Origin: Didymella arachidicola
Lineage: Eukaryota > Ascomycota > Dothideomycetes > Pleosporales > Didymellaceae
Direction: 5' to 3'
Length of the DNA: 64,000 bases
NCBI GenBank assembly: GCA_016630955.3
Contig: CM049991.1
Coordinates: 1,364,001 to 1,428,000, forward strand
Positions 30,924 to 40,900 of this stretch are shown here, one piece after another. The position numbers and the translations under genes were made by a program. The notes beneath the pieces were generated by a model. The model was not told where the DNA came from. It ran no database searches and saw nothing but the letters and a program-made list of their open reading frames with translations. How positions within the stretch are numbered: position 1 is the stretch's first letter; the number at the start of each line of letters is the position of its first letter.

Positions 30924-31666
30924 GATGCACTACTGCATTCGAACGCGCCCAAAAATCTCCGAGAGGTCTGACGCACAATTGCGATGCTTTCAGGATAAAA
31001 TGCGGGAGTTGACGAAGGATGCCGCTGTCAAATAGACGTCGAGTGTTTTGGCGCAGGGCTCGCAGTTTCAACGGTTACAACAAGCGCCCTCGCCCGGAGA
31101 GACGCAGAGCAGGGAAAGAGAGCGAAAGCAGCAATTGGCAGGACGTCTGGGGTGTATAAGGAAGGACCGACAGGGCACTAGTTGCTCAGGGCGCAGCGTG
31201 CTCAGCGGAGAGGGCAGTGAGCATGGCTGTGAGGCGCAGGGCAGGAGCTGATGAACACAAGCGCAAGCACCAAGGCGAACCCTGTCGTGCTGTTGATCGT
31301 CCAAGCCCGCGGATGCTTGGCTCTCCCGTGAATCCCGCCCTCGCGCACCGTTAGCGCCTTATGTCTTGCGCGTCTTTCATTTGACTCGGTCTGAGACTGC
31401 CCGCGAGACATCGCTGGGCAGACTGGGAAATGGTTGGACCGCAGTCAGACAAAGCTGCTGTGCGCGGTGCCCGTGGCGGCTGCCGGGAGTGCAACTAGCG
31501 CGCCAGCTGGGCGATCAGCTTACCGTTTTGCTTGCACCACAGGGTCGTTTAACCATCATCGCCCAAGGTCTATTCTGGTGCGGCCAAATCATCTCATTGG
31601 CTAGCGTACATGTTACTTGGTGGTACTTCACATCTTCTTCTCGCCTTCAAAGACGTTTAACAGGCT
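30924..31666. other. Divergent intergenic region
   Basis: 743 bp between the start codons of the lipid phosphatase (-) and the hydrolase (+); it must hold both promoters. No gene or repeat was recognised. Confidence 0.45.
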
Positions 31667-33006
31667 ATGACGTCTGCCCTGGGTATCAGAGTTCCTGCCC
31701 CACAGCTGTACCTAATTGCAGGGGCCTCCCTCGGCGGGCTGCTCTTTCTGCGACATGTGTTAAGCTCTTTGCGGGCTGAAAAGTTCAAGACGTTTCCATC
31801 GCCGCGAGAGACTGCTTTGCCTAGACTCTCAGAAGATCAACTCAAGGAGCTGCCATACCCTCCAGATGCATTGCCAGGAGCGCGAGACATAGACTCTCCA
31901 CATGGCAGCATTCGAGTGTATGAGTGGGGCCCCGAGGATGGGGAGAAGATACTGCTCATCCATGGCATATCGACACCGAGCATAGCTTTATCTGACCTCG
32001 CTTACAAGCTGGTTGAGAAAGGTTGTCACGTGATGCTGTTTGGTATGTTGCTCCTTTGCATTGTAAGAGGACCCTGGCGGAGAATCATAGCTGCTCCTAT
32101 CTCGCTTCAAACGACATATGATCAGCATGGCCTTGTAGAGGTCAACTTCGCGAATATTTGCATATATGCTTCCACGAAGTGCAGACCCACTAACGACCAG
32201 CAGACCTCTTCTCCCGAGGCTATTCTTCCGGTCCTTCGCCACACACGCACCGCTATGACTCCAGCCTCTATACTTCACAGATCCTCCTGACCCTGACATC
32301 CTCCCCTCTTCACTGGTCATCCTTCACGTTAATCGGCTACTCGCTAGGCGGCGCCCTCGCCGCAGACTTCACCTCGTACTTCCCGCATATGATTAACGGT
32401 CTTGTGCTCATAGCTCCTGGAGGTCTCATCCGCCGATCACACACAACCTGGAAATCGCGCCTCTTGTATTCAACATCCGGCCTGCTTCCTGAATCATGGA
32501 TCGAGAGCCTAGTAGCAAAACGTCTGTACACTGGTCCTGAGGAAGCGAGAAATATCGAGCCAGAGCCAGACACAGTCGAGAACGCCAAAGCCAAGAGGGA
32601 GAGTAGAGGGGGCGCGGTGTACACTTCCAATCACCACACTTTGTTACTGGAAAATTCGTATAGCACTGTTGGTGCGGTCGTGGACTGGCAGATCATGAAC
32701 CATGGAGGCTTTGTGCCGGCATTCATAAGCTCAATCAGGTATGCGCCGGTGCATGGAGAGCATGAGAGGTGGAGAGTGTTAGGAGGAAACGTTGCTCAAG
32801 GTAAAGGGGGTCTGAAGAAGGTGTATGTTGTGCTTGGTGAGACGGATCCTATCATTGTTAAGGATGAGATCGTACAAGACGCGAGCGACTGTCTGGGCTG
32901 TGAGAACGTAGAGTTTAAGATCGTGCAGGGAGCTGGACATGAGGTTGCTATTGAAAGAGCGGACGACATCTTGCGTGTAGTTGGAAAGGCGCTCGAGAAG
33001 TGGTAA
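31667..33006 (+). CDS. Membrane-anchored alpha/beta hydrolase
   Basis: Two exons, 31667-32042 and 32204-33006, joined over a 161-bp intron, give 392 aa. An N-terminal membrane helix (LYLIAGASLGGLLFLRHVL) anchors the protein. The core has the oxyanion-hole HG in LLIHGIST, the nucleophile elbow GYSLGG (Ser172), an acid region near LGETDPIIV and catalytic His371 in GAGHEVAIE. Splicing rebuilds LFDLFSRGYSSGPS, the usual segment before the nucleophile. The family covers lipases, esterases and epoxide hydrolases; the substrate is unknown. The acceptor is a tandem CAGCAG at 32198-32203, so two isoforms differing by one residue are possible. The Copia element starts less than 100 bp after the stop codon. 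Confidence 0.88.
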
Positions 33007-33089
33007 ACAGTGTCATAGGTTAGACGTTGGAGGGTCGCTGATAGGAAACGTGAAATACATTGATGATTCCGTCCAGGTCTTGCACAAAC

Positions 33090-33094
33090 AATAT
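33090..33094. repeat. 5-bp target-site duplication AATAT, left copy
   Basis: AATAT directly precedes the left LTR and recurs at 38450-38454 after the right LTR. Five-bp duplications are standard for Copia integrases. Confidence 0.93.
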
Positions 33095-33216
33095 TGTGTG
33101 CGGGCAGAGGCCAGGCGTAGAAAAGAGGGACTAGGTTGTTTCCTATCTAATGAGGGGAAGAGGGAATATACACCCTACAGATGATTATGTAACAGAGCAC
33201 GTGATGCTGGCTAACA
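33095..33216 (-). repeat. Copia LTR, left copy (3' LTR of the element)
   Basis: 122 bp, starting TG and ending CA, identical base for base to 38328-38449. On the element's own strand it reads TGTTAGCC...CACACA and contains a CACGTG palindrome and a TATATT site that could serve as promoter elements. It is very short for an LTR. Confidence 0.95.
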
Positions 33217-33230
33217 CACCCCCCCAGCTT
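33217..33230 (-). promoter_or_regulatory. Polypurine tract
   Basis: On the element's strand AAGCTGGGGGGGTG directly precedes the 3' LTR. A seven-G run at this place is the expected plus-strand DNA primer site. Confidence 0.8.
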
Positions 33231-33312
33231 GAGTGAATAGCAAGAAACGAAAGCTGTAAATGAGCGTCTTGCGTCTCCAAAGCTAGACGTCTTACTCTGT
33301 AGGACCCTCTGT

Positions 33313-36300
33313 TTACAGACCTGAATCTGATCTGTCTCGCAGTTTGGATGATAGATCGCTTAGTCCTAGCTGGCGTACAAAGTTGGCGTGTCTCTGACGA
33401 CTAAGGATCTTCGTAAGGCCATCAGCTGGCATCTCTGCAGTAGCCTTCCAATCTACCTGCAGTCTGCCCTCTGCTACCTCCTGGCGTACCCATTGATGGT
33501 GTACGTCTACATGCTTCAGCTTCGTCTGAAGCTTGTCAGCTGTCTTTGTTGCGATTAAGACAGTTTGCTGGTTATCACACCACAGTGCTGGTGTTAACTC
33601 TGGGTCAAACTGGATCGCTTTAAAGAAGCGCTGCCACCACTCCATCTCTGATCCGGCTGTTGATAGAGAGAGTAGCTCGGCCTCTGTAGTCGATTTCGTG
33701 ACTGATCGTTGGACTGTCGCCTTCCAATCAACAGGCAGTCCATACAGCTTGAAGATATAGCCTTGAGAGCTGCGTCGCGTCTCTGGCTCGTCGGCAAAAG
33801 CAGCATCTGATGCACCATAGAAGAGAGGCTCATGCTCGTGCTCTTGCTGGGATAGCATTGTGATGCTCGTTATGCCTTGCTGCTTATCTGCGGACGCTCG
33901 AATAGCCAAGTGTTTCGTGCCTATCAGGTACCTCCATACATGGCAAGCTGCGTACATATGCTTCTGCCCGGGATTCTGCAGATGACGTGCAAGTACTGAG
34001 TGTGCTCTCGCGACGTCTGGTCGTGTCGAAGTCGAAATGTAAGCCAGTGAGCCGACTAGCCGCTGGTACCTTTGAGTTCGCGCAGCACTTGGTTCCTCTG
34101 TTGATGGCAAAAGGGCATTGTCCCTTAGGGGAACATCTGGACATCTTACGCTTGACTTCAGGTCAAACTTTGCTGCAATCTTATTGATGAATGAGTCTTG
34201 AGTCAGGTAGATAGAGCGACTGAGCTCCTCGCGGATTACGCGGATACCAAGGAACCACTTCAGCTCGCCTAATTCACGGATCTCGTACGTTGTAAGCAGC
34301 TGCTGCTTGAACGTCTGGTAATAGCCCCTGTTGAGCGGGTGAACAAGAACGACAATATCGTCCACGTAGAAAAATACGATCAAGTGATCATTCGTGTATA
34401 AGCATGGCACTCCTGGCACTGGCTCTAGGCTAAGCTTCTTCAAGGTCGATGATAGCTCCTGGTACCAGAGCAATGGAGCTTCTTTGAGGCCATAGAGAGC
34501 GCGCTGTAGTTCAAGTAGCTCTCCAAGCTCGTCTGTAAATCCTTCTGGCGTACGGCAGTACATTTTGCGTGGCAATCTCGCGTTGAGAAAAGCATTCATG
34601 GCGTCAAACTGAAACATCTGTAGGTCGAATGCTGCTGCTAACGCGATGAGGGCTCGAAAGACTTTAATTGCTAGCGTTGCCGCGTAGGTGTCTCCCCAAG
34701 CCTCTTGCATGTCTCCTCGTACGCATATACGCGCTTTGAACTTGTATAGGTATCCATCTTCGTCAAATTTGTACGTGAATACCCACATCAAGGGTAGAAC
34801 CTCAGCATCTGCTGTCGCTGCAGTTGCCTCTGTCTGATTGAAGCAGTCTTTTGCCCAGCAGCTATCAAGCTCAGCTCGTGCTGCCTGTGCAAACTCAGCG
34901 CCAAATGGATGATTGTTCAGATCCTTCCATCGCTTTGGTGGATCCGGCAATTGGTCGCGATGTAATCGTAGCTTTGGCATTTCTCCTGTGAGCTTTGATG
35001 GGGCTGTCGGGTTCATTGCTACTGCAAATGCTCTATAGTACGTAGCTAGAGCATGATCTGGTGGCTTCCTGGTTCTTTTACCCGTAATGATGTTGCTGCT
35101 CACGATTGATGGGTCTGCCATCTTTGGAGCGTTGTTCTGTCGACGATCTGGTACGTAGTCCTCGGTATTGCTCCATCCTTTTGCCCATGTTGATGGCTGC
35201 TTTCGTGGACGGTCTCGCTTGCTCGTCACAGCTGGCCGTAGTGGTCCGTCTCCGCTGCTTTTGGCTGTAGATCTATCATCTTCGTGATGCGTCTGCGGCT
35301 CATCAAGCAGTTGATCTTGAATCTGTTCCCCAGTGTCTTGATCTTCAGCGCCTTGCTGATCTTCCACACTGATCTGTTCTGCCGGCTCGGAAGCTCGGTC
35401 TAGATCTCTGTCATTGCCTGTCCACTCCTGAGGTGGTACAGTACCGCGATCTGACGGTTCTGGTGTGGGCAGAAAGCTCTGATCCTTAGAAAGCTGCTGA
35501 CGTTGTTGTAGCTCAGTTACTACTTCCTGATCTGCCTCTGCCTCCGCTGTATGCAGTATATTGAGGATCTCAATCTCTTCTTGCATAATATCTTCTTTCT
35601 CAGCCTTCTCATGGTCGTTGTAGAGGCTGCTTCTCTGGAATATCACATCTCTCACACGTATCACCTGGTTCTTTTTCGGCAGCCAGATGCGAAAGATGTT
35701 TGATGAGTCATACCCTACAAGGTATCCAACGAATGTACGAGACTCTAGCTTATCTGCCTTCTTCAGCTTTTTGTTAAGCGTGTACGCTTTGCACCCAATC
35801 TGGGAGAAGTGCGCGACTGAAGGCTGCTTGCCGTGAACGAGTTCGTACGGCGTCTTCCAATCAATAGATCTCGTAGGCGTTACATTCGTGATCTTTGTCG
35901 CCGTGATCGCTAGCTCATTTGATAGAGACTTCGGTAGACCTGCCTTAATGCGGAGCGATCTTGCTTTCGTAATGATGATGTTTCCGGCTTGTTCTGCAGC
36001 TCCAAGCTGCTCAGGCGTGTCAGGAGCACGCAGCTCAATCTTGAGGCCTGCTTGCCTCGCGATTCTGTAGAGTTCGAGGCCATAGCCACGATCCCCATCG
36101 ACTTTGAGCACAATGACTGTGTACCCGTATTGTCGCTCAATCTTGTGTAGCAGCGCCTTGAGAGCTGCTATCACTACTGGTAGTGACTTGTTCGCAAGAG
36201 TCACTGCTTCGTGCCACTTTGAGTACTCGCATACTGCATGCAGCAGGTAGCGATCTCCATTGTAGCATGTTTCTCCAGTCGGTATGAGCTGTACAAGATC

Positions 36301-38103
36301 AACGACTATTCGATAGAAAGGCCTTGTCGCATGATCATCTGACGCGCGTCTGCTGACCTGAGCTGCCGATTTTGATTGTATACAGGTCTCACACTCGTGC
36401 ATCCTTGGAGCTCTGGCGTCTTTGTCAAGAGTTATACCCTGTACATTCCTACTCAGATGGTCAATCACGTCCTTGCCAGCGTGTGCAAACATCTCATGAG
36501 CTTCGACATGGGATGTGTGAATTGGACGTCGATCTTCTCGCGATGGCTTGTACGCTCGCCGTACTGTCGCCGCGAAGCTGCTCAGAGCTAGGCGATCATT
36601 TTCTTCAGCGTCGACAATCCAATGCCCATTTGCGTATTTAAGCGAACAGATGACGTTTGATGGATGCTTCTGATACATTGCATCTCTCCCTGAGTCGAAC
36701 TGCACGTCTATCTCTCGGCATCGTGAGAGGCTTACAACGTTTGTAAGGAAGCCTTCTACAAGTGCGACGTTAGACAATTGAATCTTGCCTATACCGTTCG
36801 GCCGGTTAACGCTGAACGTCACCTCTCCCCAGGCCTGTATCGCCAAGGTTGAGTCTCCTGCTAAGACCATCTCATGAGGTCTTGCCTTCCGTGTCTCTTG
36901 CCAGCCAAATCTCGTCGAGGTGCATACGTGAATATTCGAGCCTGGGTCGAGTATCCATCGATTACGTATCGCTGGCAAAGCCTTCTGCTGTACCTGTGCG
37001 ACAGAGAAGCTGTTGTAGGTGACAAAGCTTGCGCTGCTCTTCCCACCATCAAGTGTGAGCGTCTCATCTGTGCCTTTTACTCTCTTGCCGTGCCGAGCTA
37101 GGAGCTTATTGATTCTCTTAACTTGCTCTGGATCCTTCAAGGCTGCTGCTACTCGGTCTTGCACAGCTTTAGCCGGTTGAAAGTCCTCGGGTCTCTTCGG
37201 ATGATCTGGAAACAGGTACCAGCACTCTCTATACCAGTGCTTGCTCCCGCAGATACATTCTGGCTTGTATGGAGCTGATCTCGATGATCTCTGCTCCTTC
37301 TGATGCTGTTCTGACTTGGCTGATACACCTAATGACGCAAACGTACCAAGTGATGCCGCAGTAGGTCCGATTCTTCGGTAATAGATTCTGAACTGAGCGA
37401 TGTAGTCTGCCACCGGTTGAACTTCATTCGTCTTGCCTGCTGTCTCTTTCATGATTAAATCATGATGCGATGATCCTGCCCATTCTGGCGCGATCGTCCT
37501 GATAGCTGACAGGAAATCCTCCTGAGCTCGACAGCCCGTTGTTTCAGGAAGGTCTACTTCCCTGCACTGATTCGTAATGTGAATCCAGTCGTCGAGCCAC
37601 TGCTCGAGATCGCGACTCTGAGGGCCTTCCTGCAGAGATCGATACTTGACGATTAGCTCTCTGGTTCGTGTAGCAGTTGTCGGCGCGAACTGCTTCTTGA
37701 GAGCGATCAGTCGATCGTACACCTCATCTTTTCCGTTGATGAGGTAAAGGTGACGAGCAGCAATCGTACGGCTGATATCCAAAAGAAGTTCGCCTTCCTT
37801 CTGCTTTTTCTTCGCGTACTCTGCTCTTTCATATCTCCAGTCGTGGAGGAGATCACTGTACACTGCCTGCTGGCCTGCGTCCAGCTGGGCAATCGCTGTC
37901 GCTCCAGCTCTGACATCGCTGGGCAGTGGTTTGATAGGTTCTTCGAGCTTCGGTAGCTCGCTCTGTGGTTTCGAGATGTCATGGTACTTCCAAATAGCAT
38001 CTACGACGGCTTTCTCTCGTCGTAGCTGGAACCATGACTCCCAATCGACTGGTTTATCCAGTATAACGGTCACTCGTGTGACTCCAGCGTCGTTGTACGA
38101 CAT
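33313..38103 (-). CDS. Copia gag-pol polyprotein
   Basis: One uninterrupted frame of 1596 aa. In order: a gag region; a variant zinc knuckle, CICGSKHWYREC (CX1CX3HX4C); protease with WILDPGSNIHVC, where fungal Copia often has DPG for the usual DSG; integrase with an H-X-C-X2-C finger (HECETCIQ) and a core including VVDLVQLIPTGE, KVDGDRGYGLE and EQLGAAEQAGN; reverse transcriptase with FQFDAMNAFLNARLPRKMYC and the catalytic YVDDIVVLV; and RNase H with YGASDAAFADEPETRRSSQG and TKSTTEAELLSLS. The order protease-integrase-RT-RNase H defines Copia. Gag and pol are fused with no frameshift or stop between them. All catalytic motifs look intact. Confidence 0.95.
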   Translation of the reverse strand: MSYNDAGVTRVTVILDKPVDWESWFQLRREKAVVDAIWKYHDISKPQSELPKLEEPIKPLPSDVRAGATAIAQLDAGQQAVYSDLLHDWRYERAEYAKKKQKEGELLLDISRTIAARHLYLINGKDEVYDRLIALKKQFAPTTATRTRELIVKYRSLQEGPQSRDLEQWLDDWIHITNQCREVDLPETTGCRAQEDFLSAIRTIAPEWAGSSHHDLIMKETAGKTNEVQPVADYIAQFRIYYRRIGPTAASLGTFASLGVSAKSEQHQKEQRSSRSAPYKPECICGSKHWYRECWYLFPDHPKRPEDFQPAKAVQDRVAAALKDPEQVKRINKLLARHGKRVKGTDETLTLDGGKSSASFVTYNSFSVAQVQQKALPAIRNRWILDPGSNIHVCTSTRFGWQETRKARPHEMVLAGDSTLAIQAWGEVTFSVNRPNGIGKIQLSNVALVEGFLTNVVSLSRCREIDVQFDSGRDAMYQKHPSNVICSLKYANGHWIVDAEENDRLALSSFAATVRRAYKPSREDRRPIHTSHVEAHEMFAHAGKDVIDHLSRNVQGITLDKDARAPRMHECETCIQSKSAAQVSRRASDDHATRPFYRIVVDLVQLIPTGETCYNGDRYLLHAVCEYSKWHEAVTLANKSLPVVIAALKALLHKIERQYGYTVIVLKVDGDRGYGLELYRIARQAGLKIELRAPDTPEQLGAAEQAGNIIITKARSLRIKAGLPKSLSNELAITATKITNVTPTRSIDWKTPYELVHGKQPSVAHFSQIGCKAYTLNKKLKKADKLESRTFVGYLVGYDSSNIFRIWLPKKNQVIRVRDVIFQRSSLYNDHEKAEKEDIMQEEIEILNILHTAEAEADQEVVTELQQRQQLSKDQSFLPTPEPSDRGTVPPQEWTGNDRDLDRASEPAEQISVEDQQGAEDQDTGEQIQDQLLDEPQTHHEDDRSTAKSSGDGPLRPAVTSKRDRPRKQPSTWAKGWSNTEDYVPDRRQNNAPKMADPSIVSSNIITGKRTRKPPDHALATYYRAFAVAMNPTAPSKLTGEMPKLRLHRDQLPDPPKRWKDLNNHPFGAEFAQAARAELDSCWAKDCFNQTEATAATADAEVLPLMWVFTYKFDEDGYLYKFKARICVRGDMQEAWGDTYAATLAIKVFRALIALAAAFDLQMFQFDAMNAFLNARLPRKMYCRTPEGFTDELGELLELQRALYGLKEAPLLWYQELSSTLKKLSLEPVPGVPCLYTNDHLIVFFYVDDIVVLVHPLNRGYYQTFKQQLLTTYEIRELGELKWFLGIRVIREELSRSIYLTQDSFINKIAAKFDLKSSVRCPDVPLRDNALLPSTEEPSAARTQRYQRLVGSLAYISTSTRPDVARAHSVLARHLQNPGQKHMYAACHVWRYLIGTKHLAIRASADKQQGITSITMLSQQEHEHEPLFYGASDAAFADEPETRRSSQGYIFKLYGLPVDWKATVQRSVTKSTTEAELLSLSTAGSEMEWWQRFFKAIQFDPELTPALWCDNQQTVLIATKTADKLQTKLKHVDVHHQWVRQEVAEGRLQVDWKATAEMPADGLTKILSRQRHANFVRQLGLSDLSSKLRDRSDSGL

Positions 38104-38314
38104 CGTGATCTTCGTGATTAATCACCAAACTGATCTCTGTACAGAGCAGCAGTTCTGGTCCGTTAGCGACACCACCTGATGGCTGTCGACTAGAAAGGTC
38201 TTTGACGCTGATCAGCTGTCAGTAGACAAAACGAGGTAGAAGTGAACGTAGTCGTTGTCAGTTACACGTCTAGAGCTGTTTTAGTGCTGAGTAGCGCAGT
38301 CTAAGAGGTGCAAA
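38104..38314 (-). other. Copia 5' leader
   Basis: About 210 bases between the primer-binding site and the gag-pol ATG. It is expected to hold packaging signals; none can be recognised by eye. Confidence 0.5.
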
Positions 38315-38327
38315 CCGGGCTCATAAC
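38315..38327 (-). promoter_or_regulatory. Primer-binding site for a half initiator tRNA-Met
   Basis: The element's strand reads GTTATGAGCCCGG immediately after the 5' LTR. It is complementary to the anticodon arm of initiator tRNA-Met (GGGCUCAUAAC), ending at the base 3' of the anticodon loop (position 39), not to a tRNA 3' end. Drosophila copia is known to prime with a 39-nt 5' fragment of this tRNA. Confidence 0.8.
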
Positions 38328-38449
38328 TGTGTGCGGGCAGAGGCCAGGCGTAGAAAAGAGGGACTAGGTTGTTTCCTATCTAATGAGGGGAAGAGGGAAT
38401 ATACACCCTACAGATGATTATGTAACAGAGCACGTGATGCTGGCTAACA
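38328..38449 (-). repeat. Copia LTR, right copy (5' LTR of the element)
   Basis: 122 bp, identical to 33095-33216. It is followed by the AATAT duplication at 38450-38454. It should drive transcription toward lower coordinates. Confidence 0.95.
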
Positions 38450-38539
38450 AATATAAACACTTCCAGCACATTAAGCATCTCCCTTAGTATAGTTGCTCTT
38501 CGCATCATCCGTCTCTAGGATCCGGAAATGGGGTACATC

Positions 38540-40900
38540 CTACGCATCACGAAAACGTTGACGTCGACTCCCGCTGCGGCTGCGGGACCAGTGTGCTATA
38601 CATTGTGTGCCCTGATCTACGCCTTCGATGAATGCGCCCATGACTTCCTGTCGAGTGTAGCCGCCGGCGTGAGACCCTAAAGACATTGCAAAGGCCGCTG
38701 CAAGCGAACTTATCGTGTGCATGTCGATCGTTTCAGGCTTATTTACCGTCCAGCCGTCCATAAGACGGGCCACAAAGTCTTGTAGGTGCTCGAGTGTGAT
38801 GTTGTCTTGGTTCATGCCAAACATATTGGCAGTCTTGCCCAGCGCACAAGCAGTTGCAGTATTGAGCATGACATTTCTCTCGCGAAGGTTCCCAGCGATG
38901 TTGCTGGTTTTGGTGTCAGGCTTGAAGACATCAAAGCTCAATAGGTTACAGCAATCTATGTCGTTGTTGAGCTCGCGGATTAGGTCCTCAAGATCCAAGG
39001 TTTGCAGGACCGCGTCGCTTGGGATCTCGGCAAACACAAAGTATTCTCCATAGCCTGTATCTTTTTAGTATGTTGTCGACCACGTTAGAATGCTGAGTTA
39101 CCTTTATACCTGGCCCAACGGGCCAGACCCTGAGATTTCAGCCATCGAAGTATCTCGGCGGCATGATGAACTTTGTGCTGTTGCTGAAGGCTAGGTGAGT
39201 CGAGGCCTATCATAGCGATCTGTGGTCTCTGCATTGTCATTGCGTAGGATATTGCCTGAAGCAGAGACTAAGAACAGTAAGCAAAGATTCCGACCGTGCG
39301 ACGCATGTCTCTTACGCTGGCAGTAGAGATGTACACGGGAGTGTCACCCTTCTTACTCAAATGCAATACGGTTAAGATCTTGGCGGCTCCTGAAGGATCC
39401 TCAAGAGCGATGGGTGCAAGAAAAGGTCGTGGCCAGTCCACGAATGTCTGTGCAACGAAGCTACCGTCAACGAACTTCGTTTGATTCGCAGCATCCCAAA
39501 CGCGGAACGTCAGGTGCGGTCGTGTCGGCGCAGATCCTGCTGATTCAGTACTTTGAACGACAGATGTCGCACTTTGCTGGAGAACAGATCCTTTACTTTC
39601 GTCGACATCGGTGAAAGTTTCCCAATCTTCTTCTGCAGGCACGCAGATCGCCCTAGACATGGTAGTTATTGACACTGAAGATATTTTGGCATCCCCATGA
39701 GTTACACCTTGCCTCTCTTGCCAAACTGCCTCTTGAGAAGCTCGACGCACCAATGATTTGTAGACCTTCCGCGTCTTTGGCGACTTGGCGAACTTGGCCG
39801 TGCCGGATCGTACCACTGCTTCGAACTCGCGTTGCTGCAGCTCAAGATTCAGTGTCGCAGCTTCTGCTTCAATCATTCCGCGTATCTCAGCGTACCGATC
39901 TTCTGGATCGTCGAAAGGTATAGAGAAGACCTGACCAAAGACTGGGTAGGCTTCTGAGCCGTGCAGGCACATATGGTATTTGAACTGGTCATGAACTCTC
40001 TTTGCTGGGATATCGAGGCTTGTGATCGAATTGAAGAGTTTGCTGAAAATGTCCAGCTCCGCGGTACGATCACGGCCGCAGTACCATCGATTCAGAACGC
40101 AGAGCAACTCTCTCTCATCTTCATCCCAGTTGTGTCGTGGTGCGTTCTCGATATTAGCGAGGTCCTGGAGAGATTGCGCATTGGCGCTCTTCTTCCCTTT
40201 CTTAGTCGCCTGCTCGTTGAGCCTGTTCCCAAAGTCAAGACGTCTAACCAGCGGCTCAAACGATTTTGACTGTGTCTGTCTCTTGAAATGGCGTCTGACT
40301 GCCTCGGCGGTACGATTCATCACCTTCTTTGGCTTGCGCATTGATGGAGAAGGTGACTCTCGGAAATCCGTCCGCTCTGTATCATAACAAACATCCAGGA
40401 AATTTTCAGTGACCAAGATGGCATCGCCGTCCGCCGCAGTCGAGATGAAAGAGGTATTCGGTCGAGTGACATTGCTGTCCGCGGCTTCCACAAGCTGTGA
40501 GTAAATGTCAAAGCTCACTGATGACCTGGGTGTCGACATCGCTCCAGGCGAAACATCGAACAGCATCTCCTCTTCCATATCGCCCGTGGGGGTATCTGGC
40601 GAATCGTCTTTCACAACATCGAGAGTGCCTGTTTGGATGTGTTCCTCTTTGATTCGGGTATGTCCGTCATCGTATGACGGCAGGATCGCGTCGCCAACAT
40701 TAGACAGCTGGCTTTGACCGGCTTCTTGCCGTCAGCAATAAGAAGGCCTTTCATCGAGCGGCAGACTGACCGTGACTTGAGTTATCTGTGATGCTCAATT
40801 GAGACACCGAGCGCTCCGTATCCTCGATGCTGACGTGCGTCGTCGGCATATACAACATGACCCCGGGCTGCGCCGGTTGCCAGTCTGCTCTCGATCGCAT
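38540..40900 (-). CDS. DUF7587 protein with Myb-like segment
   Basis: Four exons, 40771-40900, 39316-40721, 39102-39267 and 38540-39054, encode 738 aa; introns are 49, 48 and 47 bp. Joining the exons produces a continuous C-terminal domain: LTFRVWDAANQTKFVDGSF, VYISTAS, SLLQAISYAM, IAMIGLDSPSLQQQHKVHHA, LARWARYKGYGEYFVFAEIP. This is the fungal DUF7587 fold, which resembles ADP-ribosyltransferase-like toxin domains in shape according to some descriptions; function is unknown. Before it, NAPRHNWDEDERELLCVLNRWYC looks like a Myb/SANT first helix. The start is MRSRADWQPAQPG at 40900. The gene ends 86 bp from the Copia element. DUF7587 genes are abundant and variable in Pezizomycotina. Confidence 0.8.

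Larger units (their letters stand above)
33095..38449 (-). mobile_element. Complete Ty1/Copia LTR retrotransposon (5,355 bp)
   Basis: Identical 122-bp LTRs, a 5-bp AATAT target duplication, a primer-binding site, a polypurine tract and one intact gag-pol frame are all present, in minus orientation. Zero differences between the LTRs imply a very recent insertion. It sits in the narrow space between the 3' ends of the convergent hydrolase and DUF7587 genes, without disrupting either frame. The empty site can be read by joining 33094 to 38455. Confidence 0.96.

Noticed and set aside
38540..39037. Separate 165-aa hypothetical gene
   Set aside because: Its frame continues seamlessly through two good introns into the DUF7587 gene upstream, so it is that gene's last exon.
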